Source of the DNA: Pseudomonadota bacterium
Lineage (GTDB): Bacteria; Myxococcota_A; UBA796; GCA-2862545
Reading direction: 5' to 3'
Length of the DNA stretch: 58,636 nucleotides
Assembly (NCBI GenBank): GCA_005776945.1
Contig: SXOB01000052.1
Location: 1 to 58,636, forward strand
Part shown: piece after piece, positions 45,059-54,024 of the stretch
How the letters are laid out: every line of letters begins with the position of its first letter
Position numbering within the stretch: the first letter of the stretch is position 1
Notes under the pieces: model-generated
Databases searched by the model: none
The model's input: only the letters and a program-made list of their open reading frames with translations
Told to the model about the DNA's origin: nothing
Position numbers and translations under genes: made by a program

Positions 45059-46530
45059 TCGTCCTCCTCGCTTTCTTCGGCTGCCAGTCCGACGGCCAGC
45101 CCACCGACGCCACCCCGGGCACCTCCTCCACCACAGCTACGCCAACGGGCACGGACACGGACGACACCCCCAGTCCCACGGAACCACCTCCGCCGCCCCC
45201 GCCAAGCGGAACCACTCCATGGACGACCGGTACGGCCTTGCCGCGCGAGTCGGCTGAAGTCATCGTCGTCGGGGCGGGCCTCGCGGGTCTTGCCGCCGCG
45301 GGCGACCTCGAGATCGCGGGCGCCCAGGTCGTCGTCCTTGAGGCGCGCGACCGCGTTGGCGGCCGTGTCCACACGGATCGCACGACCTTTCCCCTGCCCG
45401 TCGAATTGTGCGCCCAGTGGATCGAGGGCGCCAGCGGCGACAATCCGATTGTGCTGCTGGCCAACAACGGCGGGGTGAGTCGCTTCACCGCCGACTACGA
45501 CGCCGAGGTCTTCTACGACCCCGCTGGCATCAAGATTCCTACGCGCGACGTGGACAAGGCCTGGGGCCGTATGGGCGACCAGATCGACACGCTGTTCGAC
45601 CTGAAGGCCACGCTCACCGATGACATCGACCTCGCCCAGGCGCTGCAAGACATCGGTTGGCTCGACGGCCTGGACCCTTCCGAAATCAATGCCACCGAAG
45701 GTGTGTGGTGGTGGGAGAATGACGCCGCCTACGGTGCCGACAAATCGGACCTTTCCTTCCAAGCGTGGTGGGAGGAAGGGGACGTCGCCGGCGATTACGA
45801 AATGTTCACCAGCGGCGCCGATGCAATGATGGAAAAGGCGGCTAGCTACCTCGATGTTCGACTGGAGCAGCCGGTTTCTGTCATCCGTTGGTCGTCCGAC
45901 GGCGTCGAAGTCGTGACCCCGACCGCCGTCTACGAAGCCGATCAGGTCATCGTCACCGTCCCGCTTGGCGTCCTGCAGTGGGGGGGCGTCCAGTTTGTCC
46001 CCACCTTGCCGTCGGGCCACACGACCGCGATCGACCGCCTCGGATTCGGTCGCCTCGCCAAGATCATCCTGCAATTCGACGTCCGTTTCTGGGATACTGG
46101 CGATCAATACATCCTATTCGAGGGTGAGGAAGGACGCAGCTTCGAGGCGACGAATCTTGCCATCTTCCAGACCGTCCCCATCCTGAGCCTCATTGCGGGT
46201 GGGTCGTTCGCCGAGGAATTGGAAGCCATGGACGAAGCGACGGCCGTGGAGACGGCCATGGAGGCCATCCGAAAGGCCTACCCCGACGCTGGCGACCCTG
46301 TCGTGAGCTTGGTCACTCACCAGGGCGACGACATCTACCAACGCGGCTCCTACACCTACGTGCCGGTGGGAGCCTCGCTCGACGACCTCGACGCCCTTGC
46401 TGCGCCGGTCGAGGACGTTCTCTTCTTTGCGGGCGAACATACGAATCGCGAGTACTACGGCTGGATGCACGGGGCTTGGTGGTCGGGGGAGCGCGCTGCG
46501 GCTGAGGTCGTTGCAGTTCGTGGACTCTAG
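45055..46530 (+). CDS. flavin-containing amine oxidase, lipoprotein form
   Basis: 491 residues. The ATG at 45055 is fixed by the ATGA overlap. The signal is 'MIVLLAFFGC' (Cys10) with a Thr/Pro/Asp linker of about 55 residues before the enzyme. The FAD site 'AEVIVVGAGLAGLAAAGDLEIAGAQVVVLEARDRVGGRVHTD' is at about 65-106. The amine-oxidase end 'ALAAPVEDVLFFAGEHTNREYYGWMHGAWWSGERAAAEV' is at about 446-484. It should oxidise an amine or similar substrate to an imine, giving hydrogen peroxide. Membrane-anchored lipoprotein flavin amine oxidases are unusual, because a folded flavoprotein would normally go through Tat. Co-translated with the VCBS lipoprotein. Confidence 0.88.
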
Positions 46531-46549
46531 CAGGCTGCTGCAACGCGCC
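46527..46549 (-). repeat. dispersed intergenic repeat, copy 4 (reverse, diverged)
   Basis: CTAGCAGGCTGCTGCAACGC is a diverged reverse complement of the 25-base unit at 4703-4727. As at 32926, its CTAG contains the stop codon of the preceding gene. Confidence 0.45.
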
Positions 46550-46588
46550 GTCCTGCTGCGCCCGCGAGGGCATCCCGCTCCACGGGCC

Positions 46589-47497
46589 GTGACGACCCAT
46601 CCGGCCGCTGAGTCCGGTGTGAGCCCGGCTCACAGGCCTCGCGCAGGCGCCGCGGCCATGGTCCTGGCCAGCGTCGCCTTTGCCTTGATGGCCGCGCTGG
46701 CCCGCCACGTGTCGGTCGAAGCGGACCCCTCGCTCGTCGTCCTCGTCCGTAGCGCCATCGTTGGCGCCGTGGCGGTCGCCCTGCTCGCTGTACGCGGCAC
46801 GCCCCTTCGTTTCACCCATCATCGGCACCTCCTCGTCCGCGCCGTCGCCGGGTGCCTCGCCATGGCCGCCTATTTTTCAGCCCTCTCGATGGCGCCGCTG
46901 ACCGAGGTCCTCACGCTGCAGCACAGCAGCCCCCTGTTCGTCGCCGCCGCCTCTCGCATTTCAATCGGCGAGCGCGTCTCACGTTCGTCTGTGGCCTGGC
47001 TCATCTTCGGATTTCTGGGTGTCCTGGCCGTCCTTGGTCCACCGACCCACATCAGCCTTGGCAGCGCGCTGGCGGTGGCGTCCGCGGCCTCCGCGGCGTG
47101 GGCCTACCTCATCATTCGCCGCCTCAGCGGCGCCGTAGATCCCGATGCCATTGTGGTCCATTTCTCCGCCGTGGCGCTCATGTTTTCGCTGCCGTGGGCC
47201 CTGAATTCACAGCCCTCCTGGGACCTGACGGCCCCCGCGTGGCTCGCCCTGACGGGGATGGGCCTCTGTGCCGCTGTGGGGCAGGTTGCGATGACCCGGG
47301 CCTACGCCCTGGCGCCGGCCGCCCTGGTTTCGGGCGTGAGCATGACGGCCGTCCCCATCGGCGCCGCCATCGGCATCTTCGCCTTCGGCGAACGCCCCGG
47401 CCTCGGAATGGCCCTGGGAGCCGTCGCCATCGCGGCCTCGAGTTGGGCCCTTACGCGCGAAGGCATCCGCACGCCTCGCCCCGCGGCGTCGGGATAG
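46589..47497 (+). CDS. EamA/DMT-family transporter
   Basis: About 302 residues; the GTG at 46589 is a likely start but weakly supported. Ten hydrophobic segments in two EamA halves: the first from 'GAAAMVLASVAFALMAALARHV' (about 20) to 'WLIFGFLGVLAVLGPP' (about 150), the second from 'LGSALAVASAASAAWAYLIIRRL' to 'LGMALGAVAIAASSWALTREG'. DMT transporters export small metabolites or amino-acid-like compounds by proton antiport; the substrate cannot be told. It follows the amine oxidase on the same strand with a repeat between. Confidence 0.85.
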   Translation: MTTHPAAESGVSPAHRPRAGAAAMVLASVAFALMAALARHVSVEADPSLVVLVRSAIVGAVAVALLAVRGTPLRFTHHRHLLVRAVAGCLAMAAYFSALSMAPLTEVLTLQHSSPLFVAAASRISIGERVSRSSVAWLIFGFLGVLAVLGPPTHISLGSALAVASAASAAWAYLIIRRLSGAVDPDAIVVHFSAVALMFSLPWALNSQPSWDLTAPAWLALTGMGLCAAVGQVAMTRAYALAPAALVSGVSMTAVPIGAAIGIFAFGERPGLGMALGAVAIAASSWALTREGIRTPRPAASG

Positions 47498-47554
47498 CCG
47501 AACACACCATCGCCGGATCGGCCGTGCTTCCCTCACTTCTCCGTCGGAGACGCC

Positions 47555-48934
47555 GTGCGCCGTCGTGATCTGATGCTGAGCGGCGCGGCAGGCGCGGCCC
47601 TTCTGACCCATGCCCGTCCCGCTTGGAGCGCCTGGGGAGACGCCCCCGAAGAGGCCAAATCGCTCTTGCTGCCGACGGGCGTCAAAGCCGAGCGCTGCCT
47701 CGAGATTTTCCTCTACGGCGGACTCTCCCCCTTCGAGTCCTTTTACTGTGTGCCGGAATACGGCACCTCAAGCGATAGGGAATACTCCAACCAGCAATGG
47801 CATTGCTTCGCCGAAGACCACGCAAACGTGTTTGGCGGACGCAGCGGCGTCGACCCTGACGCCTATTTGTCGCCGTGGCGCGCCGATGCTGCAGGCATGA
47901 CGGTCAACCTCGGGCCCCTCGTCATGCCGTTCAGGAATCGGCCCGACATTCTCGACCGGATGCGGGTCGTCGTCCTGTCTCACGATTTAGAGCGCCACGA
48001 GACGGCCATCCCCTATTCGTTGGCGGGTACGCGACTCGGAAATCCGCGGATGGCTGGGACTGGCGCACATATCATGCGCTATTTCCAGGAACGGGACACC
48101 ACCGGGCGCGTCATTCCCTACAGCGTGGTGCTGACGCCAGACGGCGCCTTTTTCACCGACAACCTTCAGGCGGCCGACGCTGCGGGCCTGCACCCCGGCT
48201 GCGCCCGGCCCCTTCGCATCCAAGTCGGCGACACCTTTGCGCTGCGCGACCGGCTCGCGCGCAGCCCCGTCGGCGATTCACGAGGGGACATCGACGCCCT
48301 GGCTGAGGCCTTCAAGCCCGATGGGCTCGCACCCTCTTTCGGCAGCGCTCTTGGCGAATCCACGTCGGATGTGACGGGCATGTCGATCCAGGCAGCTGTC
48401 CAACTACTGAAGCACGCGATTGCACCCGCGCGCTACGTCCAGGTCGTCGACGGAGGTCTCATTTCGGCCGACGGCGGCGGCGCTTTCGACAGCCACCTCA
48501 GTCACCTCGCCACCCAAGCGCGGAATTGTACGCACACGCTCGCGCAGTTGGCCGACAGAATCAACGCGCCCGGAGAGGGCGACCCCGCGAAGCTCGACCT
48601 GGACGACACGGTCATCTACCTCGCATCGGAATTCGGCCGGACCCCGTACCGTCAAGGCCCCGAGGGGACGGGCCACCACCCCTACGGCTACGTGGGTGTC
48701 CTCATCGGTGGTCCGATTGGCCCCGATCAAGCCGGCATCGTCGGTGCAATCGGACCCGACGGGAGGGCCATCGCTTCCGTGAACCCCGCAGAAATGCGTG
48801 TCGCCCTGCTCGCGGCGATGGGCATTTACCCCTTCGCCCATGAGAGTTTCGCGGTTGGCGACGTCCGAGGCGCGACGTCGGAAGCCGAGGCGCTGGCCTG
48901 GGCGACGGAGGCCATCTTGGGGCGTGCCTCGTGA
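47555..48934 (+). CDS. DUF1501-family secreted protein with Tat-like signal
   Basis: 459 residues. The GTG at 47555 has GGAGA at about 5 bases. The N-terminus 'MRRRDLMLSGAAGAALLTHARPAWS' has an RR motif and a hydrophobic core, as in a Tat signal. The core matches DUF1501, a sulfatase-superfamily domain: 'CLEIFLYGGLSPFESFYCVPEYG' near the start, 'VVDGGLISADGGGAFDSHLSHL' and the near-invariant 'ASEFGRTPYRQGPEGTGHHPYGYVGVLIGGP' (about 365-395). Family function is unclear; it is often linked to surface or sulfated-glycan functions. It is followed by a convergent VanX-like gene. Confidence 0.85.
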   Translation: MRRRDLMLSGAAGAALLTHARPAWSAWGDAPEEAKSLLLPTGVKAERCLEIFLYGGLSPFESFYCVPEYGTSSDREYSNQQWHCFAEDHANVFGGRSGVDPDAYLSPWRADAAGMTVNLGPLVMPFRNRPDILDRMRVVVLSHDLERHETAIPYSLAGTRLGNPRMAGTGAHIMRYFQERDTTGRVIPYSVVLTPDGAFFTDNLQAADAAGLHPGCARPLRIQVGDTFALRDRLARSPVGDSRGDIDALAEAFKPDGLAPSFGSALGESTSDVTGMSIQAAVQLLKHAIAPARYVQVVDGGLISADGGGAFDSHLSHLATQARNCTHTLAQLADRINAPGEGDPAKLDLDDTVIYLASEFGRTPYRQGPEGTGHHPYGYVGVLIGGPIGPDQAGIVGAIGPDGRAIASVNPAEMRVALLAAMGIYPFAHESFAVGDVRGATSEAEALAWATEAILGRAS

Positions 48935-49014
48935 CTCCCCACCTTGGGCTCGCTTGATCCGCAACAACGACGACGCCAGCCCACTCCTCGTGACCGATCA
49001 GATGGACCCGTCGC

Positions 49015-49626
49015 CTACGCCGGGATGGCAGCCCTGGCCGGCGCGTCATCGGCTTCTTCTGCGCCGTAGGGGATGTCCAGAGGCTCGCCCCGCTGGGGCC
49101 AGCCCATATGCCACCATTCGGTCGTGGAAGGCACGAAACCCGCCCGCTCGAACTCCGCCGCCAGTCGCTGACGAAGGGCCCGTCCGGACCCAGAGGCCCC
49201 CAAGGGGTGCGCCGTCGGTCCGAAGTCGTCGAAGGCCCCGCCATGGTCGAGCAGCGCACGCGTCTGAAGGTCACAAAGGGCGACGTCCACGGCTGCGGCG
49301 GCGTTGTGCTCACTACGGCGAGCCAGAAGGCCTCTCGCGACGAGGTCGCCCCGGCCCGTCGCCTCGGCCCATCGGACGAGGGCCAGGGTCGCCCGGTAGG
49401 GCCGGTAGGCGTCGAAGACGGTCACGCCCCAACCGTCCGCCGCGAGCGACTGCGTCACGCGCGCCAGCGCCGTAGCCGCATCCGCCCGCAACCACGCGCC
49501 CGCGGCGCCATAGCCAGGCAGGGGCCGCCCCGTGACGTTGTCGTTCGAGGCGTAGCGCAGGTCGAAGCGGAGGCCAGGAACCTCTAGGAGGTCGACCCAA
49601 CCCGCGGGGGGCAATCGGAGATCCAC
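49015..49626 (-). CDS. VanX-type D-Ala-D-Ala dipeptidase (peptidase M15D)
   Basis: 203 residues from the GTG at 49626 (VDLRLPPAGWVDLLEVPG), close to the 202 of VanX. It should hydrolyse D-Ala-D-Ala in the cytosol. Zinc ligands and catalytic base are visible: 'RSEHNAAAAVDVALCD' (His and Asp, about 115-130) and 'TTEWWHMGW' (Glu and His, about 173-181). 'YRPYRATLALVRW' matches the conserved Arg region. No vanH or vanA is adjacent, so a peptidoglycan-recycling role is more likely than vancomycin resistance. Divergent from the methyltransferase gene by 81 bp. Confidence 0.85.
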   Translation of the reverse strand: MDLRLPPAGWVDLLEVPGLRFDLRYASNDNVTGRPLPGYGAAGAWLRADAATALARVTQSLAADGWGVTVFDAYRPYRATLALVRWAEATGRGDLVARGLLARRSEHNAAAAVDVALCDLQTRALLDHGGAFDDFGPTAHPLGASGSGRALRQRLAAEFERAGFVPSTTEWWHMGWPQRGEPLDIPYGAEEADDAPARAAIPA

Positions 49627-49707
49627 AGCGAGAGCTATCCGTCGGCCCGCGCGGCGTCGGGCTGCCAGTCCGTAGCGCTTGGACCTGTTTCGGCGTAGGG
49701 TACGATC

Positions 49708-50985
49708 GTGGCCGACGAGGGGACGGAAGACCGCGACCAGGAAATCGCCGCGGAGCTCTGCGCGCGCGTCGAGGCCAGGAATCTCCACAGCTACCTCGGT
49801 CTGTCGACCTCGGCAGGCGTCGAGGAGCTTGCCGACGCCCTCGCTGCGAGACGCACGCGCTTGCAGTCACAACAGGCGAACACCAAGTTCCGCGACCTCG
49901 CGATGTTCGTCATCAAGAACCACGCGGCCATTTCGCGGGCGCTCAAGGATCCGGCCGCCCATCTGCGCCACATGGAGCGCGTGCTCGAGGCCGACAAGCT
50001 GCCCTTGCTCGAGTTGGCCCTCGACAGCGTCTTCGCGGATGGCGTGTTGTCCGCCAACGAAGAGGCGTTTGTCCGCGGACGTGCCCTCGCCCTGGGCGTG
50101 TCCAAGGAGACCTACGAGCGCGTCCTGAGCGAACGTGCTTCCGCCCGCGGCATTCCCATTGAAGTCGCGCTTCAACCCCCGGCTGACGCGACGATCAGCG
50201 GCATTCTGCCCGTGGGCGACGCGGTGACCCCGCCTTGGTGGAGCCCACTGTTCACGCGGCTCCTGCTCGACCACATCCCCGCTGCGCCCGGCGAAATGGT
50301 GGACCTGTACTGCCGCGATGCGATTTCAGCGCGCACCCTTCTTCCAAGTCGCCGGCAGCTTCGCTGGCTGGGCCTGGACACGAACTCCGAACGGCTCGCG
50401 GAGACTCGCCGTCAGACGCCGCCAAGTGGCCGCATTCGGTTCGCGGAGGCCAGCGCCGAGCGCGTTCCGGTCATCGACGGGGCCATGGATGTCGTTCTCT
50501 GTGTACGCGGCATGGGTCATTTCGATCCCACGCACGTGATCAAGGAAGCGGCCCGGGTCCTCGCGCCCGGAGGCCGGATCTTGATGGTGGAGGCGGACGG
50601 TTTGGCCGAGACCTTCGTCTTCGACGGGCACCTCGTTGGCTACAACACCGCCTTTAGGGCCCTCCTTCACCAGGTGGAGAATATTCTGGGAATCCTCGCA
50701 CTTGGGCCACGCCTGGGCCGTCTCATCGAGGACGTCGGCTTCCGCGACGTGAGGGCCACGGTCCACGCTGCTAGCCAAATCGACGAAATCCCTTTTTCCA
50801 AACTGGCGCGAAAACTCCGCAGGTACCCGGTCGCCATCGCCCGGCAATCGGGCATGGACGCCAGCGCCCTGCTGGCCGACATCGAGCGGGAAGTGTCCGC
50901 GCTTGAGCGTTCGATCCCCCACAACGCCGTCGGCATCGGGGGAACGACCCAACCGCTCTACCTGTGGTCGGCCACAAGACCGTAA
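49708..50985 (+). CDS. SAM methyltransferase with J-like and TerB-like N-terminal region
   Basis: 425 residues from the GTG at 49708. The N-terminal part has 'NLHSYLGLSTSAGVEELADALAARRTRL' (about 25-52, like a short J-type helix pair), then 'LLELALDSVFADGVLSANEEAFVRGRALALGVSKETYERVLSE' (about 92-134), a TerB/calcium-binding-like four-helix pattern. The C-terminal methyltransferase (about 175-400) has a class I fold with 'MVDLYCRDAISARTLLP', 'LRWLGLDTNSERLAETRRQTPPSGRIRFAEASAERVPV' (SAM acid) and 'DVVLCVRGMGHFDPTHVIKEAARVLAPGGRILMVEADG'. The classic GxGxG loop is weak. Substrate unknown. Confidence 0.75.
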   Translation: MADEGTEDRDQEIAAELCARVEARNLHSYLGLSTSAGVEELADALAARRTRLQSQQANTKFRDLAMFVIKNHAAISRALKDPAAHLRHMERVLEADKLPLLELALDSVFADGVLSANEEAFVRGRALALGVSKETYERVLSERASARGIPIEVALQPPADATISGILPVGDAVTPPWWSPLFTRLLLDHIPAAPGEMVDLYCRDAISARTLLPSRRQLRWLGLDTNSERLAETRRQTPPSGRIRFAEASAERVPVIDGAMDVVLCVRGMGHFDPTHVIKEAARVLAPGGRILMVEADGLAETFVFDGHLVGYNTAFRALLHQVENILGILALGPRLGRLIEDVGFRDVRATVHAASQIDEIPFSKLARKLRRYPVAIARQSGMDASALLADIEREVSALERSIPHNAVGIGGTTQPLYLWSATRP

Positions 50986-51013
50986 GAGTGCGGCGCCATT
51001 CGCGCCCCAACCC

Positions 51014-53092
51014 CTACCGCTTGTTGCGCTCTTCCTGGTACTTCTTGATCAGTTCCTGAGAAATGCCTTCAGGAGCGCGGGAGTACCGAGCGAATTCCAT
51101 GGCGAACTCGGCCTTGCCTTGTGTCGCCGACCGCAGCGCCGTGCTGTAGCCGAACATCTCCGCGAGCGGAACCTCGGATTCGACCCGGGCAAATCCATCT
51201 TCCTCGGTCGAGGAGATGATAATGCCGCGACGTCCCATCAGCGTGCTGACCATCGAGCCCGTGAATTCAGCGGGACCCTCGAGGTCGACCTTCATCAGTG
51301 GCTCGAGGATGACGGGCTTGGCCTTGGGGTAGGCTTCGCGCCAGGCGCCGCGAGACGCTTCTTGGAACGCGATGTCGGACGAGTCGACGGCGTGGTAGGC
51401 GCCGTCGTTGATCGTGACGCGCACGCCGGTGACGGGCTGCCCAATCAGCATGCCCTTGTGGACCATGGACTTGAAGCCCTTCTCGCAGCTCGAGATGAAC
51501 TCGCGCGGGATGACGCCGCCGACCACGTCGTCCACGAACTCGAAATCGCCCTCCTCGCGAGGCTCCATGAAGCCACCGACGCGGCCGTATTGGCCCGAAC
51601 CGCCCGTCTGCTTCTTGTGCAGGTAGTTGAATTCGGCGCGCTGGGTGACGGTCTCGCGGTACGCGACGCGGGGCGGGCTGGGCTCAACGGCGACCTTGTA
51701 CTCGCGCCGCATGCGCTCCATGTAGACGTCGAGGTGGAGCTCGCCCATGCCGCTGATGATCGTCTCGCCCGTCTCCGGATCCGACGACACGCGGAAGGTG
51801 GGGTCTTCCTTGCTGAAGCGCTGGAGCGCCTTCTGCAGGTTGTTCGCGTCCTTGCTGGGGCAGTTGATCGTGTAGTGGATGACGGCGTTCGGGACGTGGA
51901 TCGGGCTCATCGCCAGATCGACCGAGCCATCCGTGAAGCTGTCACCCGAATTGCAGTCGACGCCGAACAGCGCGACGATATCGCCACACTGCGTCTCCTC
52001 GATGTCTTCCATCTGGTCGGCGTGCATGCGCACCAAGCGGCCAACCTTGACCTTCTGCCGGTTGCGGCTGTTGTGGATGAACTCGCCCTTCTTGAGCTTG
52101 CCGGCGTAAACGCGCAAGTAGGTGAGCTGGCCGTACTTGCCCTCTTCCAACTTGAACGCGAGTCCGCAGAACGCGTAGTCGGGCTTGCAGGGGATGACGA
52201 CGGACTTGCTTTCTTCCTCGACCGTATACCCAGTGTTTTCGACCTGGGTCGGGTCCGGAAGGTAGTCGTTGACGCCGTTGAGGAGCAGCTGAACGCCCTT
52301 GTTGCGGTAGGCCGAGCCGCAGAAGACCGGCACGAGCTTCCGCGAAATCGTCGCCTTGCGGATGGCCGCTTTGACGACCGGAACCGTCACAGCCTCCTCG
52401 AGCATGGCCTCCATGAGCTCGTCGGAGAACATGCTGGCCGCGTCGAGCATGATTTCCCGGTACTCCTGCGCCTGGGCCGTGTAGTCGTCAGGAATCGGAG
52501 CTGCGCGCAGCGTTTCGCCGTTGTCCCCGTCGAAGTACCAAGCCTGCATCTCGACGAGGTCGATGATGCCTGCGAGACGGTCTTCGGCGCCGATCGGGAT
52601 CTGGACCATGACGGCGTTGAGCCGGAGCTTCGACTTGAGCTGGTCCTTGACCTTGATGGGGTTGGCGCCCTGCCGGTCGAGCTTGTTGACGAAGGCGAGG
52701 CGCGGGACGTTGTAGCGGCGCATCTGCCGGTCGACGGTGATCGACTGGCTCTGCACACCGGCCACGCCGCAAAGGACGAGGATGGCACCGTCGAGCACCC
52801 GCAGCGAACGCTCGACTGCCATCGTGAAGTCCACGTGTCCGGGGGTGTCGAGGTTGTTGATGTGGTGATCGGCCCACCCACAGTAGGTCGCTGCGGACTG
52901 GATCGTGATGCCGCGCTCGCGCTCGAGGTCCAACGAGTCCATCGTGGCGCCGACACCGTCCTTGCCCTTGACCTCATGGATCGCATGAATCTTCTTCGTA
53001 TAGAAGAGGATGCGCTCCGTGAGCGTGGTCTTGCCCGAATCGATGTGGGCCGAGATCCCGATGTTGCGCACCCTGGAGAGATCGCTGATCAC
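51014..53092 (-). CDS. fusA: elongation factor G, spd/mitochondrial EFG1 type
   Basis: 692 residues. The GTG at 53092 is fixed by GAGGAG 6 bases upstream; an ATG 27 bases further up lacks one. It is the GTPase that moves tRNA and mRNA on the ribosome. Motifs: P-loop '[10 protein letters not shown]' (about 12-21), switch I '[21 protein letters not shown]', 'DTPGHVDF' (G3), 'NKLDRQGAN' (G4) and '[16 protein letters not shown]' in domain III. The Ser in HIDSGK and '[15 protein letters not shown]' match the spirochaete/planctomycete/delta EFG1 group and mitochondrial EF-G1, rather than the common bacterial EF-G with HIDAGK. It stands alone, not in a str operon with rpsL and tuf. Confidence 0.93.
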   Translation of the reverse strand: MISDLSRVRNIGISAHIDSGKTTLTERILFYTKKIHAIHEVKGKDGVGATMDSLDLERERGITIQSAATYCGWADHHINNLDTPGHVDFTMAVERSLRVLDGAILVLCGVAGVQSQSITVDRQMRRYNVPRLAFVNKLDRQGANPIKVKDQLKSKLRLNAVMVQIPIGAEDRLAGIIDLVEMQAWYFDGDNGETLRAAPIPDDYTAQAQEYREIMLDAASMFSDELMEAMLEEAVTVPVVKAAIRKATISRKLVPVFCGSAYRNKGVQLLLNGVNDYLPDPTQVENTGYTVEEESKSVVIPCKPDYAFCGLAFKLEEGKYGQLTYLRVYAGKLKKGEFIHNSRNRQKVKVGRLVRMHADQMEDIEETQCGDIVALFGVDCNSGDSFTDGSVDLAMSPIHVPNAVIHYTINCPSKDANNLQKALQRFSKEDPTFRVSSDPETGETIISGMGELHLDVYMERMRREYKVAVEPSPPRVAYRETVTQRAEFNYLHKKQTGGSGQYGRVGGFMEPREEGDFEFVDDVVGGVIPREFISSCEKGFKSMVHKGMLIGQPVTGVRVTINDGAYHAVDSSDIAFQEASRGAWREAYPKAKPVILEPLMKVDLEGPAEFTGSMVSTLMGRRGIIISSTEEDGFARVESEVPLAEMFGYSTALRSATQGKAEFAMEFARYSRAPEGISQELIKKYQEERNKR

Positions 53093-53173
53093 GTGACACT
53101 CCTCTACGGATCGGCGCACGGCCGAACCACGATTCCCGGGGCAGCCGACCTGGGCGACCCCCGCGGGGCCGCC

Positions 53174-53202
53174 CGTCTAGCGCCGGCCCCGCCGCGCCGC
53201 AA
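53174..53202 (-). promoter_or_regulatory. candidate sigma-70-type promoter of fusA
   Basis: On the minus strand TTGCGG (53202-53197), a 17-bp spacer and TAGACG (53179-53174). The expected 5' leader before the GTG at 53092 is about 75 bases. Confidence 0.35.
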
Positions 53203-53232
53203 CGTCGCCAGGTACCGCGATAGGCACGGTTG

Positions 53233-54024
53233 ATGACCCGTCCAGCCCAGCTTGCGGACCTCGACACGGAACGCGCCTTGACGCTCGCGCCGCCGGGGCC
53301 CGCTCCGACGACCGCCGAAGGCTGGATGCATCTTGAGCGCGAGCTCGTCGCCGCCCACGTGGCCGACCTTGCCCGCCGCGGCGCCTGTTTCGTCGATCCC
53401 GACCGGACCTGGGTGGGCCTCCGCGCCACCGTGGCCCCTGGCGGCCGAGTCTGGCCGGACGTCGTCCTCCGCGGGGCCTCGACCGTCCGCGCCGCCGCCG
53501 AAATCCAGTCCGGATGCTGGCTGGAGGACACGGATGTCGGCGAAGGCGCCCTCGTCCGGCCCCATACCGTCGCGCAGGGCGCCATCATTGGGCCCCGCTG
53601 CAAGGTTGGCCCCATGGCCCACTTGCGCCCCGGCACGATTCTGCACGACGACGTCCACGTCGGAAACTTCGTCGAGACGAAGAACACGACCATGCACGCC
53701 GGCGCCAAGGCGAACCACCTGACCTACCTCGGGGACGCGACCGTGGGTTCGGCCGCCAACGTCGGGGCCGGGACGATCACCTGCAACTCCGACGGCGCGG
53801 GCAAGTACCACACCGCGATCGGCGCGGGCGCGTTCATCGGCAGCAACAGCAGCCTCGTTGCCCCCGTGGTGGTAGGCGACGGGGCCATCATCGGCGCTGG
53901 TTCCGTGATCACGTCCGATGTCCCGGCCGAGGCCGTCGCACTCGAGCGCGCAGAACTGCGCATTCTCGCCGGGCGCGCCCCGGGCCTCCGCCAGCGGAAC
54001 GCGGAGCGCGCGCGCCGTGGATGA
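53233..54024 (+). CDS. GlmU C-terminal-like left-handed beta-helix acetyltransferase
   Basis: 263 residues from the ATG at 53233. Only the hexapeptide-repeat (LbH) half of GlmU is present: '[45 protein letters not shown]' and '[58 protein letters not shown]' (about 135-195), with '[33 protein letters not shown]' after it. These contain the glucosamine-1-phosphate and acetyl-CoA binding residues (the His in ANHLTYLGD and the Arg in LRPGT). The N-terminal UDP-GlcNAc pyrophosphorylase domain is missing, so it is either a stand-alone acetyltransferase of UDP-GlcNAc synthesis or a related enzyme. It overlaps the helicase start by 8 bp. Confidence 0.85.
   Translation: MTRPAQLADLDTERALTLAPPGPAPTTAEGWMHLERELVAAHVADLARRGACFVDPDRTWVGLRATVAPGGRVWPDVVLRGASTVRAAAEIQSGCWLEDTDVGEGALVRPHTVAQGAIIGPRCKVGPMAHLRPGTILHDDVHVGNFVETKNTTMHAGAKANHLTYLGDATVGSAANVGAGTITCNSDGAGKYHTAIGAGAFIGSNSSLVAPVVVGDGAIIGAGSVITSDVPAEAVALERAELRILAGRAPGLRQRNAERARRG

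Noticed and set aside
49015..49626. Vancomycin-resistance gene
   Set aside because: No vanH, vanA or vanR/S neighbours; VanX-like enzymes also occur in cell-wall recycling.
50903..53233. 776-codon plus-strand frame opposite fusA
   Set aside because: Antisense shadow of the EF-G gene, which is intact and conserved.
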